A stretch of 64,000 nt of DNA from Rhyacichthys aspro (taxonomy: Eukaryota; Chordata; Actinopteri; Gobiiformes; Rhyacichthyidae). Below are positions 57,801-62,645 of the stretch, one piece after another. The translations under genes and the position numbers were made by a program. The stretch is from assembly GCA_036850595.1 (NCBI GenBank), contig CM072159.1, forward strand, positions 30,241,612 to 30,305,611, given 5' to 3'. The notes below the pieces were generated by a model, which did no database searches, was not told the origin of the DNA, and was given only the letters and a program-made list of their open reading frames with translations. Numbering within the stretch: position 1 is the first letter of the stretch; every line of letters begins with the position of its first letter.

Positions 57801-60800
57801 GTTCATTTTATTTCATATTTTAGTGTTTAATACCTGTGTTTTTAATCAGAATTTTTTTTAGAAATATTGATATTGACCTATATGGATTTTTAAAAAATAT
57901 TTTGTTATTATTTATTTATTAATTTATTTATGTATTTACTTATTTATTTATTTTTATTTATTTATTTATTTATTTGTTTGTTTATTTTTATTTATTTATT
58001 TACTTTTTATTATTATTATTATTTTTGTCTTTTTTTAAGCCTTATATTACGATTTCTAAAGTGGGGCTGTACTGGGGCAGTTATGTCTAATACAATTAGG
58101 GCATTACCTATAACAACAGTCTGTATAACAACAGTGTAAATAAAAAGTGAAATTATTTATTTCTGCCATCTTTTTATTACATCAAACTGTCAGAGCCAAT
58201 ATAAAAAATACACTTTAGCTGTTTATAATTGATGAGACAGGCGCCAAAAATCAATTTATTTTGCAAAAACCTATTGCACTGACTGCAGCACTGCACTAAA
58301 AGTAGATTAGTTTTTTATTGTCGTTATTGATGTCTAATTTCCTTGATGCATTTAGCCGTACATCTCCCTATTTAACAATGTGTCCGCAGCAGAAATAATA
58401 AACTGCCAGAAAATACATTGCTGTCCGCGGTGGAGTCTTTAACTTGCTGAAATATAAAGATCTAGCATTTTGACTTCGACACGCACAGATTGGCAATAAT
58501 GTTAGGTTTTCTTTTACCCGAGCACTCCCAGATTAAACACTGACATGGCCTTGTGTTATTCAATTGCCACTGGAGAACCTCAGATACTTAACCTTCTTCA
58601 CATGAGGCAAATTAAGAGGCACATAAGTGGGTTCGAGTAAGAGTGCAACACTGATTTCTGGTAAACAAGTAAAAATAACAGCGTAGAACATGGACTTTGA
58701 GATGAGACTGTTATTAATCTGAATATATTTATACAATAATGAGGGAGAAGACAGTGACTGCGGCACTTTTTTGCGGTTCTCCTTGAGTTTAATCATTAAA
58801 CAAAGCAAAAGCGAGTATTTAAAGAGAAAACAAGCTGCCGTTCCCTACTGACTTTTTTAAATGTGCACTCTTTCTTCTGCTTTGATCGGGTTTTACCAAA
58901 TCAGCAGCTTCTAAATCTCAGCGTTAGATTCTTCTTTATTGTTGTGGCCTTCAGACGAGAACACACTGCACACTTTCTATATTCTCCATTTGTTTCAAAG
59001 GGTCAGCCATTTTAGTGAGAGAGCGTTATCACCTTGAGCCCGTTTACAGAGTAATCCGATAACTGTGAGTGATCAGATAATTGTAGAAATCGGATTTGAA
59101 GTGTTGAAATGCGATTTAATGGTTTAATTATCAGTGTACTTCCTTCCTGTTATTTTCAACATTTGGTCTTGTTTTGCTGAACATTGCTGAACTTAGCGTT
59201 AGCTCCTAATGTGGGAGTTTATACACACTGCTGTCCTTCATTTATACGCCATGTTTGTTGTTTTGTTTTCCGCTAATGTGACTAAAAAAAAAGTATCTTC
59301 CGTTTTCTACCTTTTTTTTTTGTTGTTATTGTTGTTTTAAACATGCGCAGACGTAAAAGAACAAAATAAATCAGATTAATGGGTTTAAATGCACGAAGAT
59401 ATCAGAATATTGGGGAGAAATCTAAGTGTGTTAATCCGATTTCTCATAATCAGATTACTGCCGTTATCAGATAAAGGATCATGATCACTTGAATAATCTG
59501 ATAACTCGGGTTTTCAGTGTGACGTAAACAGCCTCAATGATGTCTTAATATAATTTTAACACTTATTTAATCACAGACATGTCACAAACTTCTCCTTTAA
59601 GACAATATTTTACTCACAGGTCAAATCGGAGGTTCTGCCGCTCTTCAAAGAAGTAATCCAGGATGAATTTTCGAACAAAGTCGGGATTTAACGTGTTGTC
59701 GATCACCTCTGTTCTCCCAAACTAGAGCAAAAAAACAAAAATAGAATTAACAAAATAAGACACAATGCTTTTCAATCAAGAAATCTTTAGTAACTACTTT
59801 GACCCGACATGAATTACAGTTTACCTAAGCACTTAATCTCTGCTAAAATAACCTATCAGCAGGTTTTTCTCTGGAGAGGCGTTAAAAGAGGAAGTGGTTT
59901 CGGAGGATTAAGTCCACGTTTGGACTAATGAATGCCGCTCGGTTGAAGCATGGAGTCAATGGGGGTCACGGAGGTCGCGCTTTGGCATTTACCGTGGGCT
60001 TATTAATAATGCATGCAGATGACAGGCAACTCAACAGAGTGAATAAGTGGCAATGATAGGGGCTGTCTGATTTCTACTCTCATTTACATACATTAGTATT
60101 CATTATCAGGGAGCTTTAAACACTCACATTTAAATATGGATCGCAGCGAGAGTGGGGATTCCCATCGGCAGGTTCAGTTAATGGGGTTTGGGGCAAATGT
60201 ACAGAAATGAGTTTATAATTACACACACATCTGTAGCATAGAGAAAAATAAAGTAATGCCTGCACACTGTATTTTAATGACAACTTTTCAATCCAGCAGG
60301 TATTACTATTTTTCTAAAAGTACAAAAATTAAACATAAATCACTTTTTTTAAGGAAACAATTTGAGACACTTTACTTTGAGATTAAAAAATAAATAAAAT
60401 AAAAAATGGGAGTGTTAGTACGGCCTGCTTTGAAAGTTTATTGTCGAAAGTGGTACATCACAAATAAAGGTACGTGACTGTTGTACTTTGGTTCCAATAG
60501 TGTGGTACGGCCATTAAAAAGTCATATAAAGACCTAAAAACATGAACTGTCTTTTTCTTCAAGAATAAACAACCCTAAATGTTAGTTATTATAGTTTGTG
60601 ACGTTAAAGACTTTAAATTAAACAGGTGTGAATGAATCTAAACACTCTTCTACTGCTCCTTTCAGCAGTTCATAGACGTATCTCCAGACTCTTTATTGGA
60701 GTTAAAGGCAATGCAGACTTATTTATAAAAGATCCATTATTAATACATTTATTTCTTGTGTAGTACTTGCATGAAGTCCCTTTATATAGCACTCATAGTG

Positions 60801-61518
60801 ACTTATAGTGAAATATCTGTAAAAAATTGGCAGATTGCACAATTGAACAAGGGTTAATTTTGTCTCCAAATGATTTTGAGTGTTCATGAGGATGACTGTT
60901 ACACTGTGTAGCTAACATCACTGTCAGGAAACAAATACCTGAACACATAAGTAAATGTTATTATAGTAGAAGGTATTTCAGGGTTAATAATAATAATATC
61001 CTGAGAACAGCTGGGTTCAGGTTTTTGAATGTCAAATATACAGTTAATGTGGAAACAATCACTGACAGTAAATGATTTATTTGCAGGTAAATAAAAAGTT
61101 TGTGTGTATTTAAAGCAGCCCTGCGTAACTTTTCTCCAGCAGAGGGCGCACATCCCTCTCTGTGAACCTCACTGTCAGCGGCGGCCATGTTTGTTTACCA
61201 TTAGAGACGTTTAAGATGGTACGTTTGGAAGAAATAACATGTCTTCTGAAACAGGAGGGTCATGTATTTTGTATTTTTGACAATTTTCTTTATTATATGC
61301 ATCATGGAGTAGAGCCTCACTCGTGTAATCTCTTGTGATATATTTGTTTGAGCTTAGCGTCAGTGAAATAGACATGATTCTACTGAACTCATGTCTAAGA
61401 ACCTTCAAAATGATTTGGAGAATATATATTTTCAGGCTACTTTAACTCACAGATGTTATTTTAGTCCTTACCTCTCTCCACTCTTTGTTGCCCATTCCTT
61501 GTGTGTAGAGAACACATA
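811..61518 (-). CDS. cpne8: Copine gene, CPNE8-like, partial: 17 internal exons
   Basis: Copines are soluble proteins that bind phospholipid membranes through two N-terminal C2 domains when Ca2+ rises and recruit partners through a C-terminal von Willebrand A-like (copine) domain. The seventeen exons listed separately join into about 455 codons with no stop, and every junction has GT and AG and a matching phase. Seen: C2 signatures TEVIDNTLNPDF and TEVIKNTLNPVW, the aspartate-rich loops YDVDS and YDWDRDG, a Lys-rich linker, and the A-domain metal site DFTAS with a later TDG. Human CPNE8 is about 560 residues by memory, so roughly 50-60 residues are missing at each end, outside the window. The assignment to CPNE8 rather than CPNE5 or CPNE9 rests on remembered segments such as FLDYIKGG, AYAMALKAVGEI and QLYGPTNF; membership of the CPNE5/8/9 group is firmer than the paralogue. 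Coordinates give the span, not continuous coding. Confidence 0.95.
955..1012 (-). CDS. cpne8: Copine exon e16 (A domain)
   Basis: 58 nt, acceptor ..CTGCTCCAG, donor GTGAGG. It reads ASCLPMSIIIVGVGPAEFD plus one base of Ala. The IIIVGVG strand is conserved; the usual residue after Ala-Ser is Lys or Ser-like, so Cys here is slightly unusual. Fragment residues 412-430. Confidence 0.96.
1013..3808 (-). other. Intron e15-e16
   Basis: 2.8 kb. It holds one short inverted-repeat element (2556-2858). I see no further gene; the remaining open frames are short and low in complexity. Confidence 0.8.
2556..2858. mobile_element. Short inverted-repeat element, family A, copy 1
   Basis: The left end TTAAAGCCACCCTGCGTAAC and the reverse complement of the right end, TAAAAGCAGCGCTGTGTTAC, match each other and the ends of copies at 13392, 61110 and (partly) 32140. 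The body shares CCAGCAGGGGGCG and TTTGTTTACCA with the 61-kb copy. There is no coding capacity, as expected for a MITE. Target duplications not resolved. Confidence 0.7.
3809..3911 (-). CDS. cpne8: Copine exon e15 (A-domain TDG site)
   Basis: 103 nt, acceptor ..AATGTGTAG, donor GTAAGG. It completes Arg and reads YASSVKDGSQYFVLLIITDG, then VISDMAQTKESIVN, phase 0. The TDG aspartate, after a hydrophobic beta strand, is the second part of the A-domain metal site whose first part is in e12. Fragment residues 378-411. Confidence 0.97.
4274..4386. repeat. Foldback: 44-bp near-perfect inverted repeat
   Basis: Arms 4274-4317 and 4343-4386 are reverse complements with two mismatches, separated by 25 bp. 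Arm core: CGTACCAGAGTTCAGTAGGA. A single arm-like copy occurs at 15393-15425, and the upstream sequence at 4100-4270 also resembles 15075-15230, so this is part of a dispersed element. Confidence 0.9.
5840..5945. repeat. Dispersed repeat, inverse copy at 9170-9290
   Basis: ACAGGAATAGTAACTTGCTG and the following GCTTGCAAAATAG recur as reverse complement near 9235-9275. Unit type unknown. Confidence 0.55.
6936..7200. repeat. LINE-tail-like repeat fragment
   Basis: It contains CAAAGCGCTTTACAGTGCAA followed by an A-rich, AAAGAC/AATAA-type tract, as in the common teleost repeat tails that carry GTGCTTTACA. Assignment from memory. Confidence 0.45.
8488..8615 (-). CDS. cpne8: Copine exon e14 (A domain)
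   Basis: 128 nt, acceptor ..TTTATTCAG, donor GTAACA. It reads NGNPQNPYCAGIEGVMEAYY, then QSLKSVQLYGPTNFSPVINH and VA with two bases of Arg. It is 182 bp from e13. QLYGPTNF is a conserved copine motif. Fragment residues 335-377. Confidence 0.98.
8798..8979 (-). CDS. cpne8: Copine exon e13 (A domain)
   Basis: 182 nt, the longest exon, acceptor ..TTGTTCAG, donor GTAAGA. It reads NPAQPTSLHYMSPYQLNAY, AMALKAVGEIIQDYDSDKM, FPALGFGAKLPPDGR and VSHEFAL. The SLHY and YDSDKxFPAxGFGA blocks are diagnostic of the copine domain. The antisense frame at 8777-8983 is a shadow. Fragment residues 275-334. Confidence 0.98.
9455..9601. repeat. 21-bp minisatellite, 7 copies
   Basis: Seven consecutive 21-bp units begin CCATATTAACATATATAC; two have TTTAC instead of TTAAC and one has ACGTATA. 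Units are almost identical, so the array is young. The open frames that cross it on both strands exist only because 21 is a multiple of three. Confidence 0.97.
11097..11131. repeat. GTGTGTTTGT repeat beside the e12 donor
   Basis: Three and a half copies of a 10-bp GTGTGTTTGT unit end 10 bp from e12. In the transcript it is a CA-rich tract starting about ten nucleotides after the 5' splice site. Confidence 0.9.
11141..11187 (-). CDS. cpne8: Copine exon e12 (A-domain MIDAS strand)
   Basis: 47 nt, acceptor ..TCTCCCAAG, donor GTGAGC. It reads TQINFTVAIDFTASN plus one base of Gly. DFTAS is the copine form (DxTxS) of the metal-ion-dependent adhesion site that opens von Willebrand A domains. A CA-rich tract lies directly downstream of the donor in the transcript. 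Skipping would frameshift. Fragment residues 259-274. Confidence 0.96.
11541..12309. repeat. 21-bp minisatellite (TGGACTATAGAAGG type), about 36 units
   Basis: Tandem units beginning TGGACTATAGAAGGACTT, period 21 bp. The left third contains a 38-bp higher-order unit (21+17 bp, with CAGACTACGGACTTCAA) repeated about three times in a row around 11703-11816. The rest is homogeneous except for AGAAGG/AGAGGG alternation. Long overlapping open frames with heptapeptide repeats result from the period, not from coding. Confidence 0.97.
13392..13700. mobile_element. Short inverted-repeat element, family A, copy 2
   Basis: Begins TTAAAGTGGCACGGCATAAC and ends in the reverse complement of TTAAAGTGGCACCCTGTAAC, giving terminal inverted repeats of about 24 bp. 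It is 309 bp long and non-coding. It lies in the opposite orientation to the 61-kb copy, judged by which end has CCTAAAAATATATATTG and which has the ATGGCGCAGA block. Confidence 0.85.
15060..15480. repeat. Dispersed repeat related to 4090-4390
   Basis: Shared blocks with the 4.1-kb region include CTGCACCAAACAA, AGGAAACACACTA and GTACCAGAGTTCAGTAGGA. The second foldback arm is absent here. Confidence 0.6.
20315..20550. repeat. Diverged local duplication
   Basis: GCTCTCCTTTCCTCAGAAGT at about 20319 recurs as CGCTCTCCTTTCCCCAGAAG at about 20502, followed by similar sequence up to GCAT, about 180 bp apart. Confidence 0.6.
22047..22116. repeat. LINE-like fragment, copy at 45447-45530
   Basis: CCCCAGACACTTCCTCCAG and the following GGAATCCTGAGGCGT are a familiar teleost dispersed-repeat sequence; a second fragment with the same order lies at 45.4 kb. 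Confidence 0.6.
23428..23489 (-). CDS. cpne8: Copine exon e11 (entry to A domain)
   Basis: 62 nt, acceptor ..GACTTCCAG, donor GTAGGT. It reads VTLLSFLVDIEVTFLDYIKG plus two bases of Gly. FLDYIKGG directly precedes the first beta strand of the copine A domain and is one segment that favours CPNE8 over CPNE5, where I recall FVDYIKGG. Fragment residues 238-258. Confidence 0.94.
23490..24400 (-). other. Intron e10-e11
   Basis: 0.9 kb, dominated by an A/T simple-sequence tract; no other feature seen. Confidence 0.8.
23673..23850. repeat. AAT/AAAT simple-sequence tract
   Basis: Imperfect AATAAT and AAATAAAT runs over about 180 bp. The Tyr/Phe/Ile-rich minus-strand open frame across it is spurious. 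Confidence 0.95.
24401..24454 (-). CDS. cpne8: Copine exon e10 (Lys-rich linker)
   Basis: 54 nt, exactly 18 codons in phase 0-0: VVNPKKKGKKKKYLNSGT. The run of lysines between C2B and the A domain is conserved in copines; a role in contacting acidic lipids is inferred. Acceptor ..TTTTTAAAG, donor GTAAAC. It is frame-neutral, so removing it would shorten the linker without a frameshift. Fragment residues 220-237. Confidence 0.92.
24455..26995 (-). other. Intron e9-e10
   Basis: 2.5 kb. It holds a family-B repeat (25590-25870) and an unusually CpG-containing, non-repetitive block around 25010-25350. No gene seen. Confidence 0.8.
25590..25870 (+). mobile_element. Family-B dispersed element, internally deleted copy
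   Basis: It shares long identical blocks with 53777-54242, including GACATATTCAGCTGAAAATA and CTGCAGCTATTAAACTTCCT, then GTGTCGACCAATG. Relative to that copy it lacks a middle segment just before GCTGTTTCTCTGTTAAA. Non-coding; probably a non-autonomous DNA element. Confidence 0.75.
26996..27071 (-). CDS. cpne8: Copine exon e9 (end of C2B)
   Basis: 76 nt, acceptor ..TGTTTCTAG, donor GTGAGT. After the split Ser it reads HDFIGEFSTSYRELSRGQ then SQFNVYE, phase 0. HDFIGEF is the counterpart of HDFLGQ at e3/e4 and closes the C2B calcium site. Fragment residues 195-219. Confidence 0.96.
27072..28351 (-). other. Intron e8-e9
   Basis: 1.3 kb of plain AT-rich sequence. I see nothing specific in it. 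Confidence 0.75.
28352..28393 (-). CDS. cpne8: Copine exon e8 (C2B Ca2+ loop 3)
   Basis: 42 nt, acceptor after a T-rich tract ending ..CCAACAG, donor GTAAGT. It completes an Arg and reads TIKVEVYDWDRDG plus two bases of Ser. YDWDRDG supplies three aspartates for the C2B calcium site. It is frame-neutral in length. Fragment residues 181-194. Confidence 0.95.
30959..31035 (+). repeat. Retroelement 3' tail with TTGA repeats
   Basis: CCCTGTGAGACAATAAAGTA followed by four TTGA units is the typical 3' end of fish non-LTR elements. Confidence 0.55.
31730..31860 (+). repeat. Teleost SINE-like repeat, internally deleted
   Basis: It starts CAGTGGCTCAGGAGGTAGAG and ends with GTAAAGTGCTTTGAGAGCC and an AAATAAATGCACGCCATTTA tail, the two ends of a very common teleost repeat. 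The middle, which normally carries a GGTTCGATTCC-like box, is missing. Confidence 0.7.
32140..32360. mobile_element. Family-A element, partial copy
   Basis: GTATTGGTC..TTTCTTTATTA, TTTCTGTCCAGCCGAGG, CTCATGTCTAAGAACC and the end GGGCTAAAAGTTAC match the 2.6-kb and 61-kb copies. The opposite terminus is not found. Confidence 0.65.
33771..33875 (-). CDS. cpne8: Copine exon e7 (C2B core)
   Basis: 105 nt, acceptor ..TGTTGCAG, donor GTTAGT, which has T at +3 and is the weakest donor of the set. It reads FTICHKTEVIKNTLNPVW, then QAFKIPVRALCNGDYD and two bases of Arg. It matches e2 in fold position. The length is a multiple of three, so skipping would keep the frame but destroy C2B. Fragment residues 146-180. 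Confidence 0.97.
33876..35904 (-). other. Intron e6-e7
   Basis: 2.0 kb. It contains a fragment around 34740-34950 with GTCCGGATCAAACAG and GGTTCAGTTTGGT, similar to 32050-32090 (GGTTCAGTTTGGTCCGGACC), probably an old DNA-transposon relic. Otherwise nothing. Confidence 0.7.
35905..36008 (-). CDS. cpne8: Copine exon e6 (C2B Ca2+ loop 1)
   Basis: 104 nt, acceptor ..GCTCGTTAG, donor GTGAGT. It reads ESVMMQFCGNKLDKKDFFGK, then SDPFLVFYRSNEDG and two bases of Thr. The acidic residues of DKKDFFGKSDPF form the first calcium loop of a type-II C2 fold, and the expected aspartates are intact. Fragment residues 111-145. Confidence 0.97.
36138..36201 (-). CDS. cpne8: Copine exon e5 (start of C2B)
   Basis: 64 nt, acceptor ..TGTCTGCAG, donor GTAAGA. 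After completing a split Gly it reads GIPGKKCGTIIVKAEELNNC and ends in an Arg codon at phase 0. GTIIVKAEEL is the first beta strand of C2B. The donor lies after CTGCAGG; placing it one base earlier would create a frameshift into e6, so the phase fixes the junction. Only 129 bp separate it from e6. Fragment residues 90-110. Confidence 0.95.
37360..37668. repeat. Teleost LINE-like dispersed repeat
   Basis: CATCTTCTACAGCTTTGTCC, GGAGCCTATCCCAGC, CGGGACAATTTAGA and GTCTTTGGACGCTGGGAGGA occur in the order seen in a very abundant teleost repeat. The family is recalled from experience, and the copy is diverged. Confidence 0.7.
39586..40326. repeat. 21-bp minisatellite, GGTTTTAGATGG type, about 35 units
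   Basis: Units begin GGTTTTAGATGGATTTGAAC with variants GATTCGAAC, GTATTTGAAC, GATTTGTAC and GTTGTAGTTGG. Variants recur in blocks, which suggests expansion by local copying. The same unit, inverted, forms the arrays at 62646 and 63821. The 119-codon PSKTCSN/LKPVQIH frame across it is an artefact of the period. Confidence 0.97.
40327..40395. mobile_element. Conserved array flank with one inverted satellite unit
   Basis: The reverse complement matches 62562-62645 closely: GTGATATTTATGGCACTAG, one satellite unit, ATTTTTGC and CAAAGATAA. It contains one unit in inverted orientation to the adjacent array, which makes a small foldback. This suggests that the array belongs to a defined mobile element. 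Confidence 0.85.
40600..41010. promoter_or_regulatory. CpG-rich block, possible intronic promoter
   Basis: By eye it holds about three dozen CpGs in 410 bp, while neighbouring intron sequence has very few. A plus-strand frame of 52 codons opens at 40706 (MSDTKGSPDSQQPP.., stop at 40862-40864), and an acceptor-like CCCCCAG lies just upstream at about 40677. I recognise no gene. It could be an internal copine promoter, a nested transcript's first exon or a retained GC-rich relic. Confidence 0.3.
43172..43520 (-). mobile_element. Family-B dispersed element, inverted copy
   Basis: It matches the reverse complement of 55300-55530: CCTTAAGACGTCATCTTAG, GGAGCGCTCCCATTGGTCGA and GAAATGGGTTATTCTGTTGG. 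The copies are inverted with respect to those at 53.8 and 55.1 kb. Confidence 0.8.
45128..45270 (+). repeat. Teleost repeat fragment with TTTAA run
   Basis: AATTTAATTTAATTTA followed by TATCTAGCCCAGTATCACG and GCAAGTGCTAGACAACATCC resembles an abundant teleost element that starts TTTATATAGCGCC. A LINE-like fragment follows at 45447-45530. Confidence 0.5.
45447..45530. repeat. LINE-like fragment related to 22047-22116
   Basis: CTCCCCAGACACTTCCTCCAG-type sequence (21 bp shared with one difference), then GGGAGAATACTGAGGCGTTC. Confidence 0.6.
46288..46415 (+). repeat. Teleost LINE tail fragment
   Basis: ATCAATCAATCAATG, then AGCTTTATTTAAATAGCAC and CTCAAGGTGCTTTACAAAAT are hallmark strings of a very abundant fish non-LTR tail. 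Confidence 0.7.
47747..47823 (-). CDS. cpne8: Copine exon e4 (end of C2A)
   Basis: 77 nt, GC-rich against its AT-rich surroundings, acceptor ..GTCGCGCAG, donor GTGAGT. It reads DFLGQASCTLGEVVGSLGS then RLEKPL and two bases of Gly. DFLGQ is the last C2A calcium-loop strand that follows the loop in e3. The open antisense frame over the same place (47695-47904) is a shadow. Fragment residues 64-89. Confidence 0.96.
47824..51557 (-). other. Intron e3-e4
   Basis: 3.7 kb. It contains a partial family-B copy at 50455-50705 and an unexplained, repeat-free stretch near 51174-51420. No gene seen. Confidence 0.75.
50455..50705. mobile_element. Family-B element, partial copy
   Basis: AATAAAACCAGACAAATTTT near the left and CTAGATGACGTCTTAAGGTC at the right match the copies at 55.1 and 43.2 kb; the middle is diverged. 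Confidence 0.55.
51558..51597 (-). CDS. cpne8: Copine exon e3 (C2A Ca2+ loop 3)
   Basis: 40 nt microexon-sized coding block, acceptor ..TTTCTATAG, donor GTAAGT. It completes the split Leu and reads YDVDSKSANLSKH. The DxD of YDVDS is the usual Ca2+-coordinating pair of a C2 loop 3. The frame joins e2 (phase 2) and e4 (phase 0). Its length is not a multiple of three, so skipping it would break the frame. Fragment residues 51-63. Confidence 0.94.
52041..52210. repeat. TTTAA then TTTTA pentanucleotide tract
   Basis: About 19 TTTAA units run directly into about 13 TTTTA units, preceded by TTTA/TTCA repeats from 51957. The switch of unit at 52133 is abrupt. Confidence 0.97.
53321..53760 (+). repeat. 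Teleost retroelement-like fragment
   Basis: GACCAGAAGACAGTGAAGTG, GCTGTATTCTGGACTC and GTCGTCCAGATGAGTCACAA appear in the order of an abundant fish repeat in which a CTGCATTCTGAAC segment is followed by GTAGTCCAGC. Class from memory. Confidence 0.5.
53777..54242 (+). mobile_element. Family-B dispersed element, longest copy
   Basis: It runs from CTCCTCCAAAATCAGCC to GGATCATAAAGACTGC. It shares its second half with 25.6 kb almost identically and its CGACCAATGGGAGCGCT block with 43.2 and 55.4 kb. No coding capacity. Confidence 0.75.
55070..55534 (+). mobile_element. Family-B dispersed element
   Basis: It starts with CTCCTCCAACAGCAGTG and ends with CTAGATCACATCTTAAGGTC. The part around GAGCTGTTTCTCTGTAAAAA carries a different spacer from the 53.8-kb copy (ACAGAATAACCCATTTCCTT) but the same one as the 43.2-kb copy, so two subfamilies are present. 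Only about 830 bp separate it from the previous copy. Confidence 0.75.
56360..56605 (+). repeat. Duplicated segment, first copy
   Basis: Blocks at 56360-56465 and 56480-56600 recur at about 57700-57815 and 58160-58305 in the same order and orientation. Shared: TTGCACTGACTGCAGCACTG and TTTATTTTGCAAAAACC. Confidence 0.85.
57700..58310 (+). repeat. Duplicated segment, second copy with insert
   Basis: It matches 56360-56605 but is interrupted by about 340 bp that includes the TTTA tract at 57898-58026. The two copies are about 1.3-1.7 kb apart and clearly diverged. Confidence 0.8.
57898..58026. repeat. TTTA simple-sequence tract
   Basis: Imperfect (TTTA)n with ATT runs at the right end; the open frame across it is spurious. 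Confidence 0.95.
59618..59721 (-). CDS. cpne8: Copine exon e2 (C2A core)
   Basis: 104 nt, acceptor ..TGCTCTAG, donor GTGAGT. It reads FGRTEVIDNTLNPDFVRKF and continues through a DYFFEE segment to RFD, then two bases of a Leu codon. The TEVIxNTLNPxF block is the signature of copine C2 domains and recurs in C2B (e7) at the equivalent position, reflecting the internal C2 duplication. Fragment residues 16-50. Confidence 0.97.
59722..61471 (-). other. Intron e1-e2
   Basis: 1.7 kb. It contains a family-A element (61110-61445) immediately upstream of e1's donor side, and a repeat-free stretch near 59880-60130 with TAATGCATGCAGATGACAGG. No gene seen. Confidence 0.75.
61110..61445. mobile_element. 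Family-A element, copy near e1
   Basis: It starts TTAAAGCAGCCCTGCGTAAC and ends in the reverse complement of TTAAAGTAGCCTGAAAATAT. The ends agree with those of the 2.6- and 13.4-kb copies. Its right edge lies about 26 bp from the e1 donor, so it forms the start of that intron. Confidence 0.8.
61472..61518 (-). CDS. cpne8: Copine exon e1 (C2A, early strand)
   Basis: 47 nt between acceptor ..TTATTGCAG and donor GTAAGG. It begins with two bases of a split codon and then reads CVLYTQGMGNKEWRE, ending in phase 0. This follows Ca2+ loop 1 (SKSDP in relatives), which must be on the preceding exon above 64000; I found no such exon between 61519 and 64000. Fragment residues 1-15. Confidence 0.93.
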
Positions 61519-62561
61519 CTGCAATAAACACAAACACAAGAGTACATCATTATAAATTCAATATATTCTAAAGCTAATTGAAAAAAAAAATGACTTTGTA
61601 AATGCAGTTTACTTGAACTAAAACAAGGACACAAAGAACAAAGGCAGAATCCGACTAATGATGTATGAAAGCCTAAATTAGAAACGACATCAAAGCACAA
61701 ACGCGTATATCTTTCAATTTGACAGCGTAAAACATCATTTCACCCTGTTTGCAATTTTCCAAAACAAAACAATCCTCCAAAAGGCAAATTACTGAGTCAT
61801 TTATCGTGGTTCATTTCCAGAGGCCTTTAATGTATTTTGGAGCCATAGAAAAAAAGACTATGATCTAATATTAGGAGGAGAATATATGAAATAATAAGAG
61901 TGACGTTGTTTTTAGGCCTTAAGGCTTTCCTGTGCAGCTTCAGGGAGTCTCCGTTCACCGTTTGGATCACCGCTCTTTACATTTGAAGATTATTTTTAGC
62001 AGCAGGTGACACATCTGTGGTTTCTCGGGGTTTGCCAGTATCTTAGAGGGTCTTTGCTCTCTTCTTGGCTCGCTCCGACTCCTTTACCTCGGCGCTCTTT
62101 TCCCCTGTCGGGCTGCTTCATATCAGGGCCGTGAATGCACCACACTCAGCATAATCACAAGTGCTACTCAGCAAAAGAGCCGGCATGAGTCCGCCCTCCT
62201 CGTCCTCCTGTCGTCTTCATCTCTGGTCGTCACTGTCAGAGTCTTGAGCTGACGTTGTGCATTGTTCAAAGACGCTGTTTCTTTATTTTTCTCTCTTTTT
62301 TTTTTGCAAACTTTCCATCAACAATTAACCTTTTGAATTCTAAACACAAGGGTCTTTATCTTAATCTGTGAGCGGTTTTCTTTTGCAGTCAAAGTTTAAG
62401 TCCTCGTTTAGACCAAGGTTTGTCGTGGTTTAGTCTTAGTTAAGGCAGAATGTTTGTTTGTGGTTTAGTCCTAATTAATTCAGGGTTTAGTACCAGTTTA
62501 GAGCTGGTTTTACACCTAAGACCACATATGTCAACATTGCAATGTTTTATACATTTAGACG

Positions 62562-62645
62562 GTGATATTTATGGCACTAGGTTTTATTCATTGAATTTGA
62601 ACAGGTTTGAGATGGATTAGATTTTTGCAACAAAGATAAGAAACC
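62562..62645. mobile_element. Conserved array flank (matches 40327-40395)
   Basis: GTGATATTTATGGCACTAGG, a satellite unit in inverted orientation to the following array, then ATTTTTGCAACAAAGATAAG. Same order as at 40.3 kb on the other strand. Confidence 0.85.

Larger units (their letters stand above)
51598..59617 (-). other. Intron e2-e3, 8.0 kb
   Basis: Repeat-rich: TTTAA/TTTTA tract, an older retroelement fragment, two family-B copies, a duplicated segment and a TTTA tract. The block at 55880-56100 is moderately CpG-rich and not repetitive. No gene seen. Confidence 0.8.
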
